Origin: an uncultured Lacinutrix sp. | GTDB taxonomy: Bacteria > Bacteroidota > Bacteroidia > Flavobacteriales > Flavobacteriaceae | Direction: 5' to 3' | Assembly: GCA_937129145.1 (NCBI GenBank) | Contig: CAKZMU010000007.1 | Span: 1 to 64,000, forward strand | DNA: 64,000 nt | In this document: one piece after another, positions 8,250-18,000 of the stretch | How the letters are laid out: each line of letters begins with the position of its first letter | Numbering within the stretch: position 1 is the stretch's first letter | Notes under the pieces: model-generated | What the model was told of the DNA's origin: nothing | Seen by the model: only the letters and a program-made list of their open reading frames with translations | The model's database searches: none | Program-made: the position numbers and the translations under genes

Positions 8250-9974
8250 ATGAATTTAAAAACCATATTACCAATACTAGATTGGTTGCCAAATTATAAT
8301 AAAAGCTGGTTAAAAGGCGATATTAACGCTGGATTGACTGTTGGTGTTGTGCTTATTCCGCAAGGTATTGCTTATGCAATGATTGCTGGTTTGCCGCCAA
8401 TATATGGGTTGTACACAGCATTAATTCCTCAGGTTATTTATGCTCTTTTTGGTACGTCACGACAATTATCTATTGGTCCAGCAGCCATGGACTCATTAAT
8501 AGTCGCAGCTGGAGTTTCGGTATTGGCAGAAATAGGTACACAACATTTTATAGAGTTTGCAATTCTCCTTTCATTTTTAATGGGTGCCATGCAATTAATT
8601 TTTGGCGTTTTTAAATTGGGGTTCTTGGTTAATTTTCTTTCTAAACCAGTTATTAGTGGGTTTACATCTGCAGCAGCATTAATTATTGGTTTTAATCAGT
8701 TTAAACATTTATTCGGTATTGGTGTTGAACGAAATAATAAAATACACGTATTATTAAATGATACGTTTAATAATATTAGCGCAATTAATATAGCGACTAC
8801 TATTATAGGGATAGCTGCTATTTTAGTATTGATTTTTTTAAGCAGAAGATATAAAAAAATTCCAGCAGCATTAGTTGTTGTTATCATTGGTTTATTAGTA
8901 GTAAGAATATTTAGTCTGGACCAGTTTGGCGTTAAAATTGTAGGCGAAATACCCAAAGGATTGCCTAGTTTTACAATGCCAAGTTTTAGCAAAGATGTAG
9001 TTGTCGATTTGCTTCCAGCTGCTCTTACATTAGCTTTTATAGTATTTCTTGAAGCCATATCCATAGCAAAAGCAATGGAAGCAAAACATACAGACCACAA
9101 AGTAATTCCTAACCAAGAATTAATTGCCTTAGGAATGTCAAATATAGTTGGGTCTTTTTTTCAGGCATATCCAGCATCAGGAGGATTTTCTAGAACTGCT
9201 GTAAACAATCAGGCCAATGCAAAAACTCAAATGGCGTCTTTAATTGCTGCTATTGTGGTTGGGTTTACATTGCTTTTTTTAACACCAGTTTTTTATTATT
9301 TACCTAAAGCAGTTTTGGGCGCTATTATTATTGTTTCGGTATTTGGGTTATTAGATTTTAAAACACCAAAGCTATTATGGCGTTATGCAAAAATAGATTT
9401 AGCAATATTGATTATTACATTACTGGCTACTTCAATGATTGGAATTACCGAAGGTATTTTATGCGGCATTGTAATATCAATAGCAATGCTTATTTATAAA
9501 AGTACAAAACCACACATTGCAATTTTAGGAAGAATTCCAGGAACAAATTACTATCGCAATAAGAAAAGGTTTGAAGATGTTTCTATACACGAAAACATAC
9601 TAATTGTGAGGTTTGACGCGCAATTGCACTTTGCCAATTTGTCTTATTTTAGAGACAAACTTCAAGAGTTTAGTAAAGATAAAGGAGATGCGCTTAAATT
9701 CTTAATCATAGATGGTAGTAGCTTAAATAATTTAGATAGTAGTGCCATTTTTGCTTTAACCGAGATTTGTGCATTTTTTAAGAATAAACAAATTAAGTTA
9801 GCCTTTACAGGTATAAAAGGACCAGTAAGGGACAAAATGGCTAAATCAGGACTTGTAAAAGAAATAGGAGAGGAGTTCTTTTTTATGAGCATTCATGGTG
9901 CTGTAGATTATTATGAAACGAACTTTAAAAAGGACCTTAATTTTAATAAATATATTTATCAGGTTAATAATTAA
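8250..9974 (+). CDS. SulP family sulfate/anion permease with STAS domain
   Basis: This 574-residue protein has the full SulP transmembrane domain. It starts with WLPNYNKSWLKGDINAGLTVGVVLIPQGIAYAMIAGLPPIYGLY, the SulP family signature. A C-terminal STAS domain occupies about residues 440-560 (FLIIDGSSLNNLDSSAIFALTEI). Family members move sulfate, bicarbonate or other anions. Within this island it may export or import sulfate or sulfite formed by persulfide and thiosulfate oxidation; that direction is inference. It follows the two YeeE halves and precedes the MBL-rhodanese gene. Confidence 0.88.
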   Translation: MNLKTILPILDWLPNYNKSWLKGDINAGLTVGVVLIPQGIAYAMIAGLPPIYGLYTALIPQVIYALFGTSRQLSIGPAAMDSLIVAAGVSVLAEIGTQHFIEFAILLSFLMGAMQLIFGVFKLGFLVNFLSKPVISGFTSAAALIIGFNQFKHLFGIGVERNNKIHVLLNDTFNNISAINIATTIIGIAAILVLIFLSRRYKKIPAALVVVIIGLLVVRIFSLDQFGVKIVGEIPKGLPSFTMPSFSKDVVVDLLPAALTLAFIVFLEAISIAKAMEAKHTDHKVIPNQELIALGMSNIVGSFFQAYPASGGFSRTAVNNQANAKTQMASLIAAIVVGFTLLFLTPVFYYLPKAVLGAIIIVSVFGLLDFKTPKLLWRYAKIDLAILIITLLATSMIGITEGILCGIVISIAMLIYKSTKPHIAILGRIPGTNYYRNKKRFEDVSIHENILIVRFDAQLHFANLSYFRDKLQEFSKDKGDALKFLIIDGSSLNNLDSSAIFALTEICAFFKNKQIKLAFTGIKGPVRDKMAKSGLVKEIGEEFFFMSIHGAVDYYETNFKKDLNFNKYIYQVNN

Positions 9975-9979
9975 ACTTT

Positions 9980-9993
9980 GTAACCATAGTTAC
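9980..9993. promoter_or_regulatory. probable Crp/Fnr operator GTAACCATAGTTAC
   Basis: The arms GTAAC/GTTAC are identical to those at 7171-7184, with a 4-bp centre. The centre lies 29.5 bp upstream of the -7 element at 10016. Same arms, spacing and promoter position make a shared regulator likely. Confidence 0.62.
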
Positions 9994-10015
9994 TAAACCT
10001 AGCTGTAATTTTAAT

Positions 10016-10023
10016 TAATTTTG
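10016..10023 (+). promoter_or_regulatory. -7 promoter element TAATTTTG for the MBL-rhodanese gene
   Basis: Identical to the element at 7206-7213. It lies 30 bp before the ATG at 10054 and at the expected distance from the operator at 9980-9993. Confidence 0.6.
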
Positions 10024-10053
10024 CAGTATATTATGAATGAATGAAATTTTGAT

Positions 10054-11475
10054 ATGAAAGTAGAACAATTATTTACAGGATGCCTTGCAGAAATGGCTTA
10101 TTATATTGAGTCTAATGGAGAAGCGGCAATTATTGACCCACTTAGAGAAACTGAGCCATATTTAAGAATGGCTGAAGCAGACGATGCAAAAATAAAATAC
10201 ATTTTCTTGACACATTTCCATGCCGATTTTGTTTCAGGGCAATATGATTTAGCTCAAAAAACTGGCGCAAAAATTGTATTTGGACCTCATGCAACAGCAG
10301 ATTATGATATTTATAATGGTAAAGACGGAGAAGAATTCTCCATAGGTGGAGGTAAAATCACCTTATTGCACACACCTGGTCATACCATGGAATCATCATC
10401 ATATTTAATCACTGATGAAGAAGGAAATACACCTTATGTATGTACTGGCGACTGTTTGTTTATAGGAGATGTAGGGCGTCCAGATTTAGCTGTAAAACAA
10501 GGAAGTGTTACCGAAAGAGATTTAGCAAGTCTTCTATTTGATTCCCTTAGAAACAAAATAATGACATTACCAGACGATATTATTATATATCCAAATCATG
10601 GAGCTGGTTCAGCCTGCGGTAAAAATATGAGCAAAGAGACTTTTGACACGCTAGGTAATCAAAAGAAAACAAATTATGCACTTCGAGCTGATATGACAAG
10701 AGAAGAATTTATCGAAGAAGTCACCACAGGATTAGTGCCACCACCACAATATTTTCCTAATAATGTTCGTATGAACAAATCGGTCAACACTAGTATTGAT
10801 GATATTTTGCATAAAGGAACTACACCACTAGACCCTGCAACATTTAAAGACATGAGCGAGCAAAAAGATATTCTTGTAATAGATACACGCTCAAAGCAAG
10901 CATATACCGAAGAAGGAACTGTTCCTGGAGCTTGGTATATTGGTATAGATGGTAGTTTTGCGCCTTGGGTAGGTGCATTGATTAAAGATATAAATCAGAA
11001 AATCATTTTTATAGCCGATGATGAGCTTCGTGTAAATGAAATAGTAACACGCTTTTCAAGAGTTGGTTACGACAATACTTTAGGTTATTTAAATGGCGGA
11101 ATTAAAGATTGGTTGGCACATGGATATGAGGTAGATGAAATTGGTTCAATGTCTGCAATAGAATTTGCTAAACGATTATCTAATAACACTATGGACAAAC
11201 CTGTTGATGTTCGTAAAGAATCAGAATATTTATCAGAACACGTTGAAGGCGTAGAAAACTTCCCATTGGATTTTATACATGAAAACTTTGCTGAAATTGA
11301 TGCAGATAAAGAGTATTTCTTGCATTGTGCAAGTGGTTACCGCTCGTTAGTTGCATCATCAATTTTCAAAGCAAATGGTGTTAAAAATGTAACGGATGTT
11401 AGAGGCGGGTTTAAAGCCTTGAAAGAAACTGAAGCTCCATTGAGTGATTATGTTTGTCCAACCACTTTATTGTAA
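10054..11475 (+). CDS. MBL-fold persulfide dioxygenase-like protein with two rhodanese domains
   Basis: The N-terminal metallo-beta-lactamase domain has the metal motif THFHADFVSG (about residues 51-60), HTPGHT (about 107) and GDCLFIGDVGRPDL (about 131-144), the ETHE1/persulfide dioxygenase pattern. Two rhodanese domains follow. The first (about 265-365) has Asp-rich ADDELR where the catalytic Cys loop should be, so it looks inactive. The second (about 370-470) has the intact loop HCASGYRS. The enzyme probably oxidises glutathione- or thiol-persulfide to sulfite. It has its own promoter with the GTAAC operator and ends at a bidirectional terminator. Confidence 0.87.
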   Translation: MKVEQLFTGCLAEMAYYIESNGEAAIIDPLRETEPYLRMAEADDAKIKYIFLTHFHADFVSGQYDLAQKTGAKIVFGPHATADYDIYNGKDGEEFSIGGGKITLLHTPGHTMESSSYLITDEEGNTPYVCTGDCLFIGDVGRPDLAVKQGSVTERDLASLLFDSLRNKIMTLPDDIIIYPNHGAGSACGKNMSKETFDTLGNQKKTNYALRADMTREEFIEEVTTGLVPPPQYFPNNVRMNKSVNTSIDDILHKGTTPLDPATFKDMSEQKDILVIDTRSKQAYTEEGTVPGAWYIGIDGSFAPWVGALIKDINQKIIFIADDELRVNEIVTRFSRVGYDNTLGYLNGGIKDWLAHGYEVDEIGSMSAIEFAKRLSNNTMDKPVDVRKESEYLSEHVEGVENFPLDFIHENFAEIDADKEYFLHCASGYRSLVASSIFKANGVKNVTDVRGGFKALKETEAPLSDYVCPTTLL

Positions 11476-11490
11476 GTAATTTTAAAACAT

Positions 11491-11523
11491 AAAAAAAGCG
11501 CCAGAATTCCTGACGCTTTTTTT
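11491..11523. terminator. bidirectional rho-independent terminator
   Basis: The arms are about 14 bp with one mismatch, AAAAAAAGCGCCAG and CTGACGCTTTTTTT, around a 5-base loop, with A and T runs on both sides. It lies between the convergent stops at 11475 and 11534 and can end both transcripts. Confidence 0.85.
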
Positions 11524-11533
11524 GGTAGTTATG

Positions 11534-11947
11534 CTAATTATTTTCTTTAATATAACTCCAGCCTTCAGATTGCTTTAATGCAAGTTCATATATAGCATCT
11601 GGAACAATAATTACGCCTTCTATAAGCTCCGATTTTTTTGTCTTATATCTATTCATTGTACCTTGACAAACCGCAAATGTAACATTATCTTTCTTTGATA
11701 AATCTGCTATTTTGTTTGCATCTACAGACTTCTCTGCTAGTAACATATTTATGGCGCCACCATATATTACTATTTGAAATGTAGATTCTTTATACGCATT
11801 AGATGCATAAGTAATATGTCTAAGTGTCGATTCGTGTACTGCGGTATCTTTACTTGATACATCAAACACAATCTTGACTGGTTTCTCTTGAGCATTAATC
11901 ATGAAACTCATGATTAATGTTATTATTGTTATTATTTTAGCTTTCAT
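11534..11947 (-). CDS. secreted DsrE family protein
   Basis: The start is placed at 11947 (MKAKIITIITLIM...), giving 137 residues and a signal peptide ending at INAQ. A longer in-frame start at 11998 would overlap the upstream gene. The mature protein matches the DsrE/DsrF-like fold: KIVFDVSSKDTAVHESTLRHITYASNA, then a VNKxxDL-like helix and VTFAVCQGTMNR with a single Cys at the position often used by sulfur carriers. It is the last gene of the minus-strand sulfur operon, just downstream of a Tat-exported DsrE-like protein. A periplasmic sulfur-handling role is inferred. Confidence 0.75.
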   Translation of the reverse strand: MKAKIITIITLIMSFMINAQEKPVKIVFDVSSKDTAVHESTLRHITYASNAYKESTFQIVIYGGAINMLLAEKSVDANKIADLSKKDNVTFAVCQGTMNRYKTKKSELIEGVIIVPDAIYELALKQSEGWSYIKENN

Positions 11948-11954
11948 AACTTTT

Positions 11955-12635
11955 TTAATTACCAGCGAAAATATAACCACATCCATGCTCTTGTGCACGC
12001 CCTAAAGCCCAAACTCCAGAAGGCACCCATTGAATTCCTGGTTGTATGGCACCTTTCCATTCTTGATATACTTTTGCTGGGTCTAAATTCATTTTTTGAG
12101 CCACAGCATTACTGTTTACTTTCGCTGCAAGGTCACAAGCGCAGAACATAGCTCCACGTTCTTGTAATTGTTTAATACCTTGAATGACTGGCATTGGAAA
12201 ATCACCATCTTTAGGTTGGTAAAAAGGATTTCTAAGCGATGGTTTTCCTGTAGATTTGTCTATCACTCCAAACATTTCTCCAAGTTTGTATTTAGCCCAG
12301 ATTTCATCTTTTAAAGCAAAGCACATAGCAGAATGGCGTAAAACAGTCATTGCAGTTATATCTTCGTCTTTAGATCCTGTTTCATTGTTTGTTAGATAAA
12401 AAGCCCAATTCCAGATTATTGGAAATCCATCATGAGGTGTTGATCCATCATAAACAATACGATGCTTACCTTTTATGCCTTTAAACCAATCTTCTAAGTC
12501 ATTCATATTGTCATCATTAAAACTAGGTATGTTTGCATAAATTGGGTTGGTAAGTATTGACATCGTACTTGCTGTTGCGCCAAGAGCTATTGCTCCTAAA
12601 AATTTGCGTCTTGAATTGTCATTTGTTGTTTTCAT
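11955..12635 (-). CDS. Tat-exported DsrE-like protein
   Basis: This 226-residue protein begins with a twin-arginine signal (SRRKFLGAIALGA) and so is probably exported folded. The mature region has a DsrE-like layout: HRIVYDGSTPHDGFPIIWNWAFYL, a Cys in HSAMCFALKD, another pair in FCACDLA (about residue 169-175) and a C-terminal VPSGVWALGRAQEHGCGYIF. The four cysteines and gene order next to a TsdA-like cytochrome suggest a periplasmic sulfur-transfer partner. Its family is not firmly recognised. It sits 7 bp after the cytochrome gene and 7 bp before the DsrE gene. Confidence 0.68.
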   Translation of the reverse strand: MKTTNDNSRRKFLGAIALGATASTMSILTNPIYANIPSFNDDNMNDLEDWFKGIKGKHRIVYDGSTPHDGFPIIWNWAFYLTNNETGSKDEDITAMTVLRHSAMCFALKDEIWAKYKLGEMFGVIDKSTGKPSLRNPFYQPKDGDFPMPVIQGIKQLQERGAMFCACDLAAKVNSNAVAQKMNLDPAKVYQEWKGAIQPGIQWVPSGVWALGRAQEHGCGYIFAGN

Positions 12636-12642
12636 AATTTGA

Positions 12643-13686
12643 TTATTTAGTTTTAGTTATTTTATGTTTTTTCTTATAATATTCCATAATGGGTTGAAAA
12701 GGACCCTTTTGGTGCTGTTCTATTGAAAAGTCATCTTCATAAGGAGGGTATGGCGTTGAAACAGGTTTTTTTAATATGTTCGGAAAATCTTGTGCAAGAT
12801 TTGTTTTTTGTGGACGTTGCATTTGATTAATATAACCAGCTACGTCATAGGCCTCTTCATCTGTTAACTTTTGTTCCTCATATAAATTATCAAAAGGCAT
12901 ATTTCCTTTAATAAACTGAGCTGCGGTAATCACTCTAGTCATTCCAGCTCCATTATTGTAAGAATCATCACCCCAAAGTGGAGGGAATTCATACGTATAA
13001 CCATCTGAAGACATAGCTCCTTGCCCATTAATCCCATGACATCGAATGCAAACATTATTAAATATTTGTTTTCCATTATCTAAATCTATTGGTCTGTTTG
13101 GGATTTTTACACTTGTAAATCCTTGACCTTTTACTTTTCCATCTTCTGGTGCATAACGACTTAAAAAAGATAAGTAACTAACTAATGCGGTCATTTCTTT
13201 ACTTGTTGGAGGTAGTATTTTTCCATTCATACTGCGTTCAAAACAGCCGTTTATGCGTTCTTCAATGGTGCCAATTTTATCTTCTCTTCCTCTGTATTGT
13301 GGAAATCTATTTATTATTCCAATAAGTGGTGCTGCATATGGTTTTGTGCCAGAATTTAGATGACAATTATTACACGATAATCTATTCCCAGAAAAAACCT
13401 CATCATTAGCTTCATTATCTGGGCCTAAATATTTTGGTGTATTCTGAAAGAGTTCGTAGCCATATTTAATAATATCATTTTCTGGAGAATCGTCTAGTTG
13501 AGCAATATCATAACTCATATAAAACAAATTATCAAAGTCATCTGTCGAATTATTAAAAGATTCAAAAGAAACTACTCCAAAATACCATAGCATGGTAAAA
13601 ATGCCAAGAATAAGAACACTACCAAAGTAGCCGTAAATTACTCTGATGATGCTTTTGTAATTTTTATGTGTTAATTCAGTTAGCAT
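12643..13686 (-). CDS. tsdA: dihaem c-type cytochrome, TsdA-like thiosulfate dehydrogenase
   Basis: This 347-residue protein has one N-terminal membrane anchor (about 14-38) and two haem motifs, CNNCH (about 105) and CIRCH (about 213). Between them is INGCFERSMNG (about 146-156), which matches the region of TsdA that carries the unusual Cys haem ligand. TsdA couples two thiosulfates to tetrathionate. The gene lies in an operon with DsrE, OsmC and PFOR-like genes and opposite a persulfide dioxygenase, which supports thiosulfate chemistry. The membrane anchor places it in the periplasm facing the respiratory chain. Tetrathionate reduction is the reverse possibility. Confidence 0.8.
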   Translation of the reverse strand: MLTELTHKNYKSIIRVIYGYFGSVLILGIFTMLWYFGVVSFESFNNSTDDFDNLFYMSYDIAQLDDSPENDIIKYGYELFQNTPKYLGPDNEANDEVFSGNRLSCNNCHLNSGTKPYAAPLIGIINRFPQYRGREDKIGTIEERINGCFERSMNGKILPPTSKEMTALVSYLSFLSRYAPEDGKVKGQGFTSVKIPNRPIDLDNGKQIFNNVCIRCHGINGQGAMSSDGYTYEFPPLWGDDSYNNGAGMTRVITAAQFIKGNMPFDNLYEEQKLTDEEAYDVAGYINQMQRPQKTNLAQDFPNILKKPVSTPYPPYEDDFSIEQHQKGPFQPIMEYYKKKHKITKTK

Positions 13687-13696
13687 TCTTTTGTTA

Positions 13697-14512
13697 TTAT
13701 TTTATTCCGCTACAGATTACAAATTCACCTGGAATTTCATAACCGTCTGTGGTTTTAAATTTTTCTATTGATTTAATATATTCTTTTCTGGCTGATTTTT
13801 TTGTTTCTTCATCAAATCTAGAATATGCCATAGCCACAGGACCACCTAAAAAAGATGCATCACATGCTTCTTTACTTGATGAGTATAATAATTTAGTTTT
13901 TATTTTTTGAATCTTAATATCTTTAAACCCTGCATTTTCAAAAGGATATTTTAACACTTCACTTTCTCCTAAATTAAAAAACATTGGACAAACATCTGTA
14001 TTTACTCTTTTATCAACAATTGGAAAAATTTCAGCCCAACCACAGTTCTTTCTTGAGCCCCAAACTGCAACTACAGCTCGACCTCCCGGTTTTAGAACTC
14101 TATGCATTTCTAATAATGCATTATCTGGCTCAGGAAAATACATCAATCCTAGTGCGCACGTTGCAAGATTAAATGCATCATTGTCACTATCAAGATTTTC
14201 AGCATCCTCTCTTTTAAAATTAATGTTCTTTAGCTTTGCATCTAGTGATAAATTATTTCCAATATTTATCATTTCATCAGAAATATCAGTAGCCAATAAT
14301 TTTCCTTTTTCACTAGTTTTATCTAGTAACCTAAATGAGACTAACCCAGTTCCAGCTGCTATATCTATAATAGACTCACCTTCTTGAACATTAGCGGTTT
14401 CAATTAAAAGGTCATGTGCAGGTTTTAACTGTTTTTGCCAACTATTTTCATAATAAGTTGCAGCCTTATCCCAGCCATATCGTTGTACACGTCTTTGTAG
14501 ATTAGGATGCAT
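13697..14512 (-). CDS. class I SAM-dependent methyltransferase
   Basis: This 271-residue protein has motif I IIDIAAGTGLVSFRLL (about residues 46-61), LLATDISDEMI (motif II) and LATCALGLMYFPEP (motif IV). It belongs to the UbiE/Methyltransf_11 type. The start overlaps the end of the OsmC gene by 11 bp, so the two are translationally coupled. The substrate is unknown; sulfur or thiol methylation is possible from context but not shown by the sequence. Confidence 0.8.
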   Translation of the reverse strand: MHPNLQRRVQRYGWDKAATYYENSWQKQLKPAHDLLIETANVQEGESIIDIAAGTGLVSFRLLDKTSEKGKLLATDISDEMINIGNNLSLDAKLKNINFKREDAENLDSDNDAFNLATCALGLMYFPEPDNALLEMHRVLKPGGRAVVAVWGSRKNCGWAEIFPIVDKRVNTDVCPMFFNLGESEVLKYPFENAGFKDIKIQKIKTKLLYSSSKEACDASFLGGPVAMAYSRFDEETKKSARKEYIKSIEKFKTTDGYEIPGEFVICSGIK

Positions 14513-15029
14513 GACTTTGGCTTGTTGTTAGTTTAACTTCACGTTTGCAAGAAATTGCACGACTAAATACGTCTAAATAAGGACTGTGTTTATCTGCTTT
14601 ATCTAAAAAAGCTTCAATCTCTTTCGGAGTTGATGAGCTTTCGATATGAACATTATATCTTATTTCTGAATACCCAGGATATGCACTCGAAGTAGCAAAT
14701 AAAGCACCGTCATCATAGTCTGCTTCTATACTAATCTCTAAAGATTTAATTTCAATATTAAGTTTAGAAGCCCAAAGCATATACCCTGTTGCCAAACAGC
14801 TCCCTAAAGCCGCTCGCCCTAAAACCCCTCCTGTTGGCGCACTTCCTTGCCCTCCAATTTGCTGTGGCATATCCGTTTTCAGGGTCCATTCTCCTTCTTT
14901 TATTTCGCATATTAATCCATCAACTACTCTGGTAGTTGATACACCAGTACTTATGCCTAAATTAGGTTTTAGTGTTAAAGCTTTTTGGTTTCGTTCAAAC
15001 TTGTTTTTTATATTTTTTTGTGATTCCAT
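14502..15029 (-). CDS. OsmC family protein
   Basis: This 175-residue protein shows the OsmC core: GGVLGRAALGSCLATGYMLWA with the peroxidatic-type Cys (about residue 78) and a C-terminal beta-sheet ending in SCKREVKL. The second active-site Cys usually found in a CP motif is replaced by Ser (KHSPYLDVF). A two-cysteine peroxidase cycle at the usual positions is therefore not possible; a sulfur-binding role fits better. It lies between the PFOR-like gene and the methyltransferase and overlaps the latter. Confidence 0.8.
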   Translation of the reverse strand: MESQKNIKNKFERNQKALTLKPNLGISTGVSTTRVVDGLICEIKEGEWTLKTDMPQQIGGQGSAPTGGVLGRAALGSCLATGYMLWASKLNIEIKSLEISIEADYDDGALFATSSAYPGYSEIRYNVHIESSSTPKEIEAFLDKADKHSPYLDVFSRAISCKREVKLTTSQSHAS

Positions 15030-15071
15030 AAATTGTTTATAGCGTTAGTATTTTAATGTGTTATTAATTTT

Positions 15072-18000
15072 TTAATTATCTATCAATGTTGCTCTGTTAG
15101 GAAGATTGGCAGACGCAATGGCTAAATACTTATTAAAACGCTTATCAACTAGAACTTGTAAGTTACGGAAAATATCGTTTGTATTTTGCTTGCTAACCTT
15201 ATCGAAGCGTTTCTGCATCATCATGTAATCTTTTATTTTTATAGATGGCTTTTCAGAATCCAGCTGAAATGCATTTCCTCCTTGATCTTCTTTTCTTGGA
15301 TCATTTCTATATAAAATCCACTGACCTGAATCTACTGCTACTTTATGATATTGTGATGGATTTTTCATATCTATGCCATGAGAACTGCTATGCGTGTATG
15401 CAATAATAATGGATGGTCCATCAAAGCTTTCAGCTTCATTAAATGCTTTTAGTGTTTGTTTTTGGTTAGCACCTATGGCTACTGAAGCTACATAAACATT
15501 GTCATAAATCATAGCCAATCGGCCTAAATCCTTTTTTTGCTTTTGCTTTCCTTTGAATGCAAATTTTGCTGCTGCTCCAAAAGGTGTCGCTTTTGACATT
15601 TGTCCGCCAGTATTATCATATACTTCATTATCCAATACTAAAATGTTGACGTTTTCACCAGAAGCAATTACATGATCAACGCCGCCATAGCCAATGTCAT
15701 AAGCCCAACCATCGCCACCTACAATCCAAACAGATTTGCTAATTAAAGCATCAACAGTTTGAAGCAATTGGTATGCTTCTGGAATATCAATTTTAACTAG
15801 CTCACCCTTAAGTTTTTCAATATTTTCTTTTTGTAATTCTATGTTGTATTCGCTAGCTTGTTTAGCTTCAAGAATATCGTATACCAAATCAAAACTCAAA
15901 AAAGGGGTTAATTTTTTTAATAACTCTGATGCTTGTTTTGCTTGATTATTTAGCGACAATCTAAAACCTAATCCAAACTCAGCATTATCCTCAAATAATG
16001 AGTTTGACCAAGCTGGACCTTGACCTTGTTTGTTTTTTGACCAAGGCGTTGTGGGTAAAGCACCTCCAAAAATGGAACTTGCTCCAGTTGCGTTAGCAAC
16101 TAACAATCTGTTTCCAAACAATTGCGATAACAATTTAAGGTAAGGTGCTTCTCCACAACCTTCAACACCAATTGAATACTTAAATAATGGCTCTTGTAGT
16201 TGTTGTTGACTTAGTTTGCTTGCATCAATCTTTGTACGATCAAATTCAGGAATCGTTTTTGAGAACTCCCAATTTGTTTTTTCTTTTGACTCTGTAATTG
16301 ATTTTTGTGACATGACTAAAGCTTTTGCAGAACATGCATCTACGCAATTATTGCATGATGTGCATTGATCTGAGTGTATACTGATATTGTAATTTAAATC
16401 TTCAAAATCATTAGATTTTATTGACTTAAAGCTTTCTGGAGCTTCTTCTAAATAAATGTCTTCAAACGCTTTAATTCTAAGCACACTTTGAGGGCATGCC
16501 ATACTACATGCGCCACATTGAGTACATAAATCTGATTGCCATTCTGGAATTTCTAGCCCAGTTTTAGTTGTATTATAAATTGATGTATTACTTGGATACG
16601 TGCCATCAACAGGTAGCATGCTTACTGGAACTTCGTTGCCTTTATTTGTTAACAGTTTGCCTAGTAGAGTATTAGAAAACTCAGAATTAAATGGAATAGT
16701 TATTTCTTCTTTTTTGTAGCCAACACTTGTATCTACTTTATATATATAATCGCTAATACCAACGATTTCTTCTGATAAAATAAAATCATTTTTAATCCCT
16801 AAAAAACTAGCATAAAAATTTAAGATTGAGTTTTGCTCTAACTCAAAATAATCTTTCAACATATTTAAGTTAACGATATTTAAGTCAATCTCCTTTTCAA
16901 TAATCTCATATTGAGTATTCGCTGGTAAAGCTTGCCAAAATGCTTTAGTGGAAAGTGAAGAATTCACCAAAAGAATTCCTTTTGGTTTTATCTGATCTAA
17001 TGCATTGTCTTTTGTGATGAAGTATGCATTTTGGCAAGCAATAAAATCAGCTTGATTTATTAAGTAAGGAGCTTTTATAGGTTTGTTGCTAATTCTTAAA
17101 TGCGCAACTTGTCTTGAATTTGACTTTTTATAATCACACTCAGAATACCCTTGTGTATATTTCGTTTCACCAATAAATTTTTGAAGCTCACAAAAATCTT
17201 GAGTTGATGTTGCGCTTTTTTCTTGATAAAATAGTGCTTGATGAATTGAATTATTAAGTTGAATGTTCTTTAAAAGATGTAAGCTTAAATTTTTCACATC
17301 ATCGTTTATCCCAATGGTAAAATTTTGTTTTGGCTGTTCTTGTTTAAGATTGTTGAAAATGGCATGTACCATGCTAGGTGTAAATTCTTTCGAAGACAAG
17401 CCATAACGGCCTCCAATAACTTTCGGAAAAGTGTGAATGGTATTATTTTGAAAAGCTTTAGAGATAGATTGTATTATGTCTAAATATAGAGGTTCACCTG
17501 TTGATCCAGGTTCTTTTGTTCTATCTAAAACAGCGATTGATTTCACCGATTCTGGCAAAGCTTCAATAAGATGTTTGGTACTAAAGGGTCTGAATAATCT
17601 AACCTTTATCAAGCCAAATTTTTCACCTTGTTCGTTTAAATGATTAATAGTAGCTTCAACGGTTTCTGTAGATGATGCCATTGAAATAATAATGTGTTCA
17701 GCTTCAGGGTGGCCTATATAATCGAATAATTTGTAAGATCTTCCAGTAAGTATTTCAAAATAATCCATAGTATTTTGAACAATATTTGGACAATTGTCGT
17801 AATAAGTGTTTATAGCTTCGCGACTTTGAAAAAACACATCTGGCCCTTGTGAAGTGCCTTTTATAACTGGATTATTTGGATTCAGCGCACGATTGCGATG
17901 TCTTTTTACAGTTTTATAGTCTATCATACTGCTAATCACCTTATCTGAAATTGTTTCTATTCTAGAGGATTCATGAGAGGTTCTAAACCCATCAAAAAAG

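Noticed and set aside
8696..9100. 134-codon minus-strand frame inside sulP
   Set aside because: A shadow of a clear SulP coding region.
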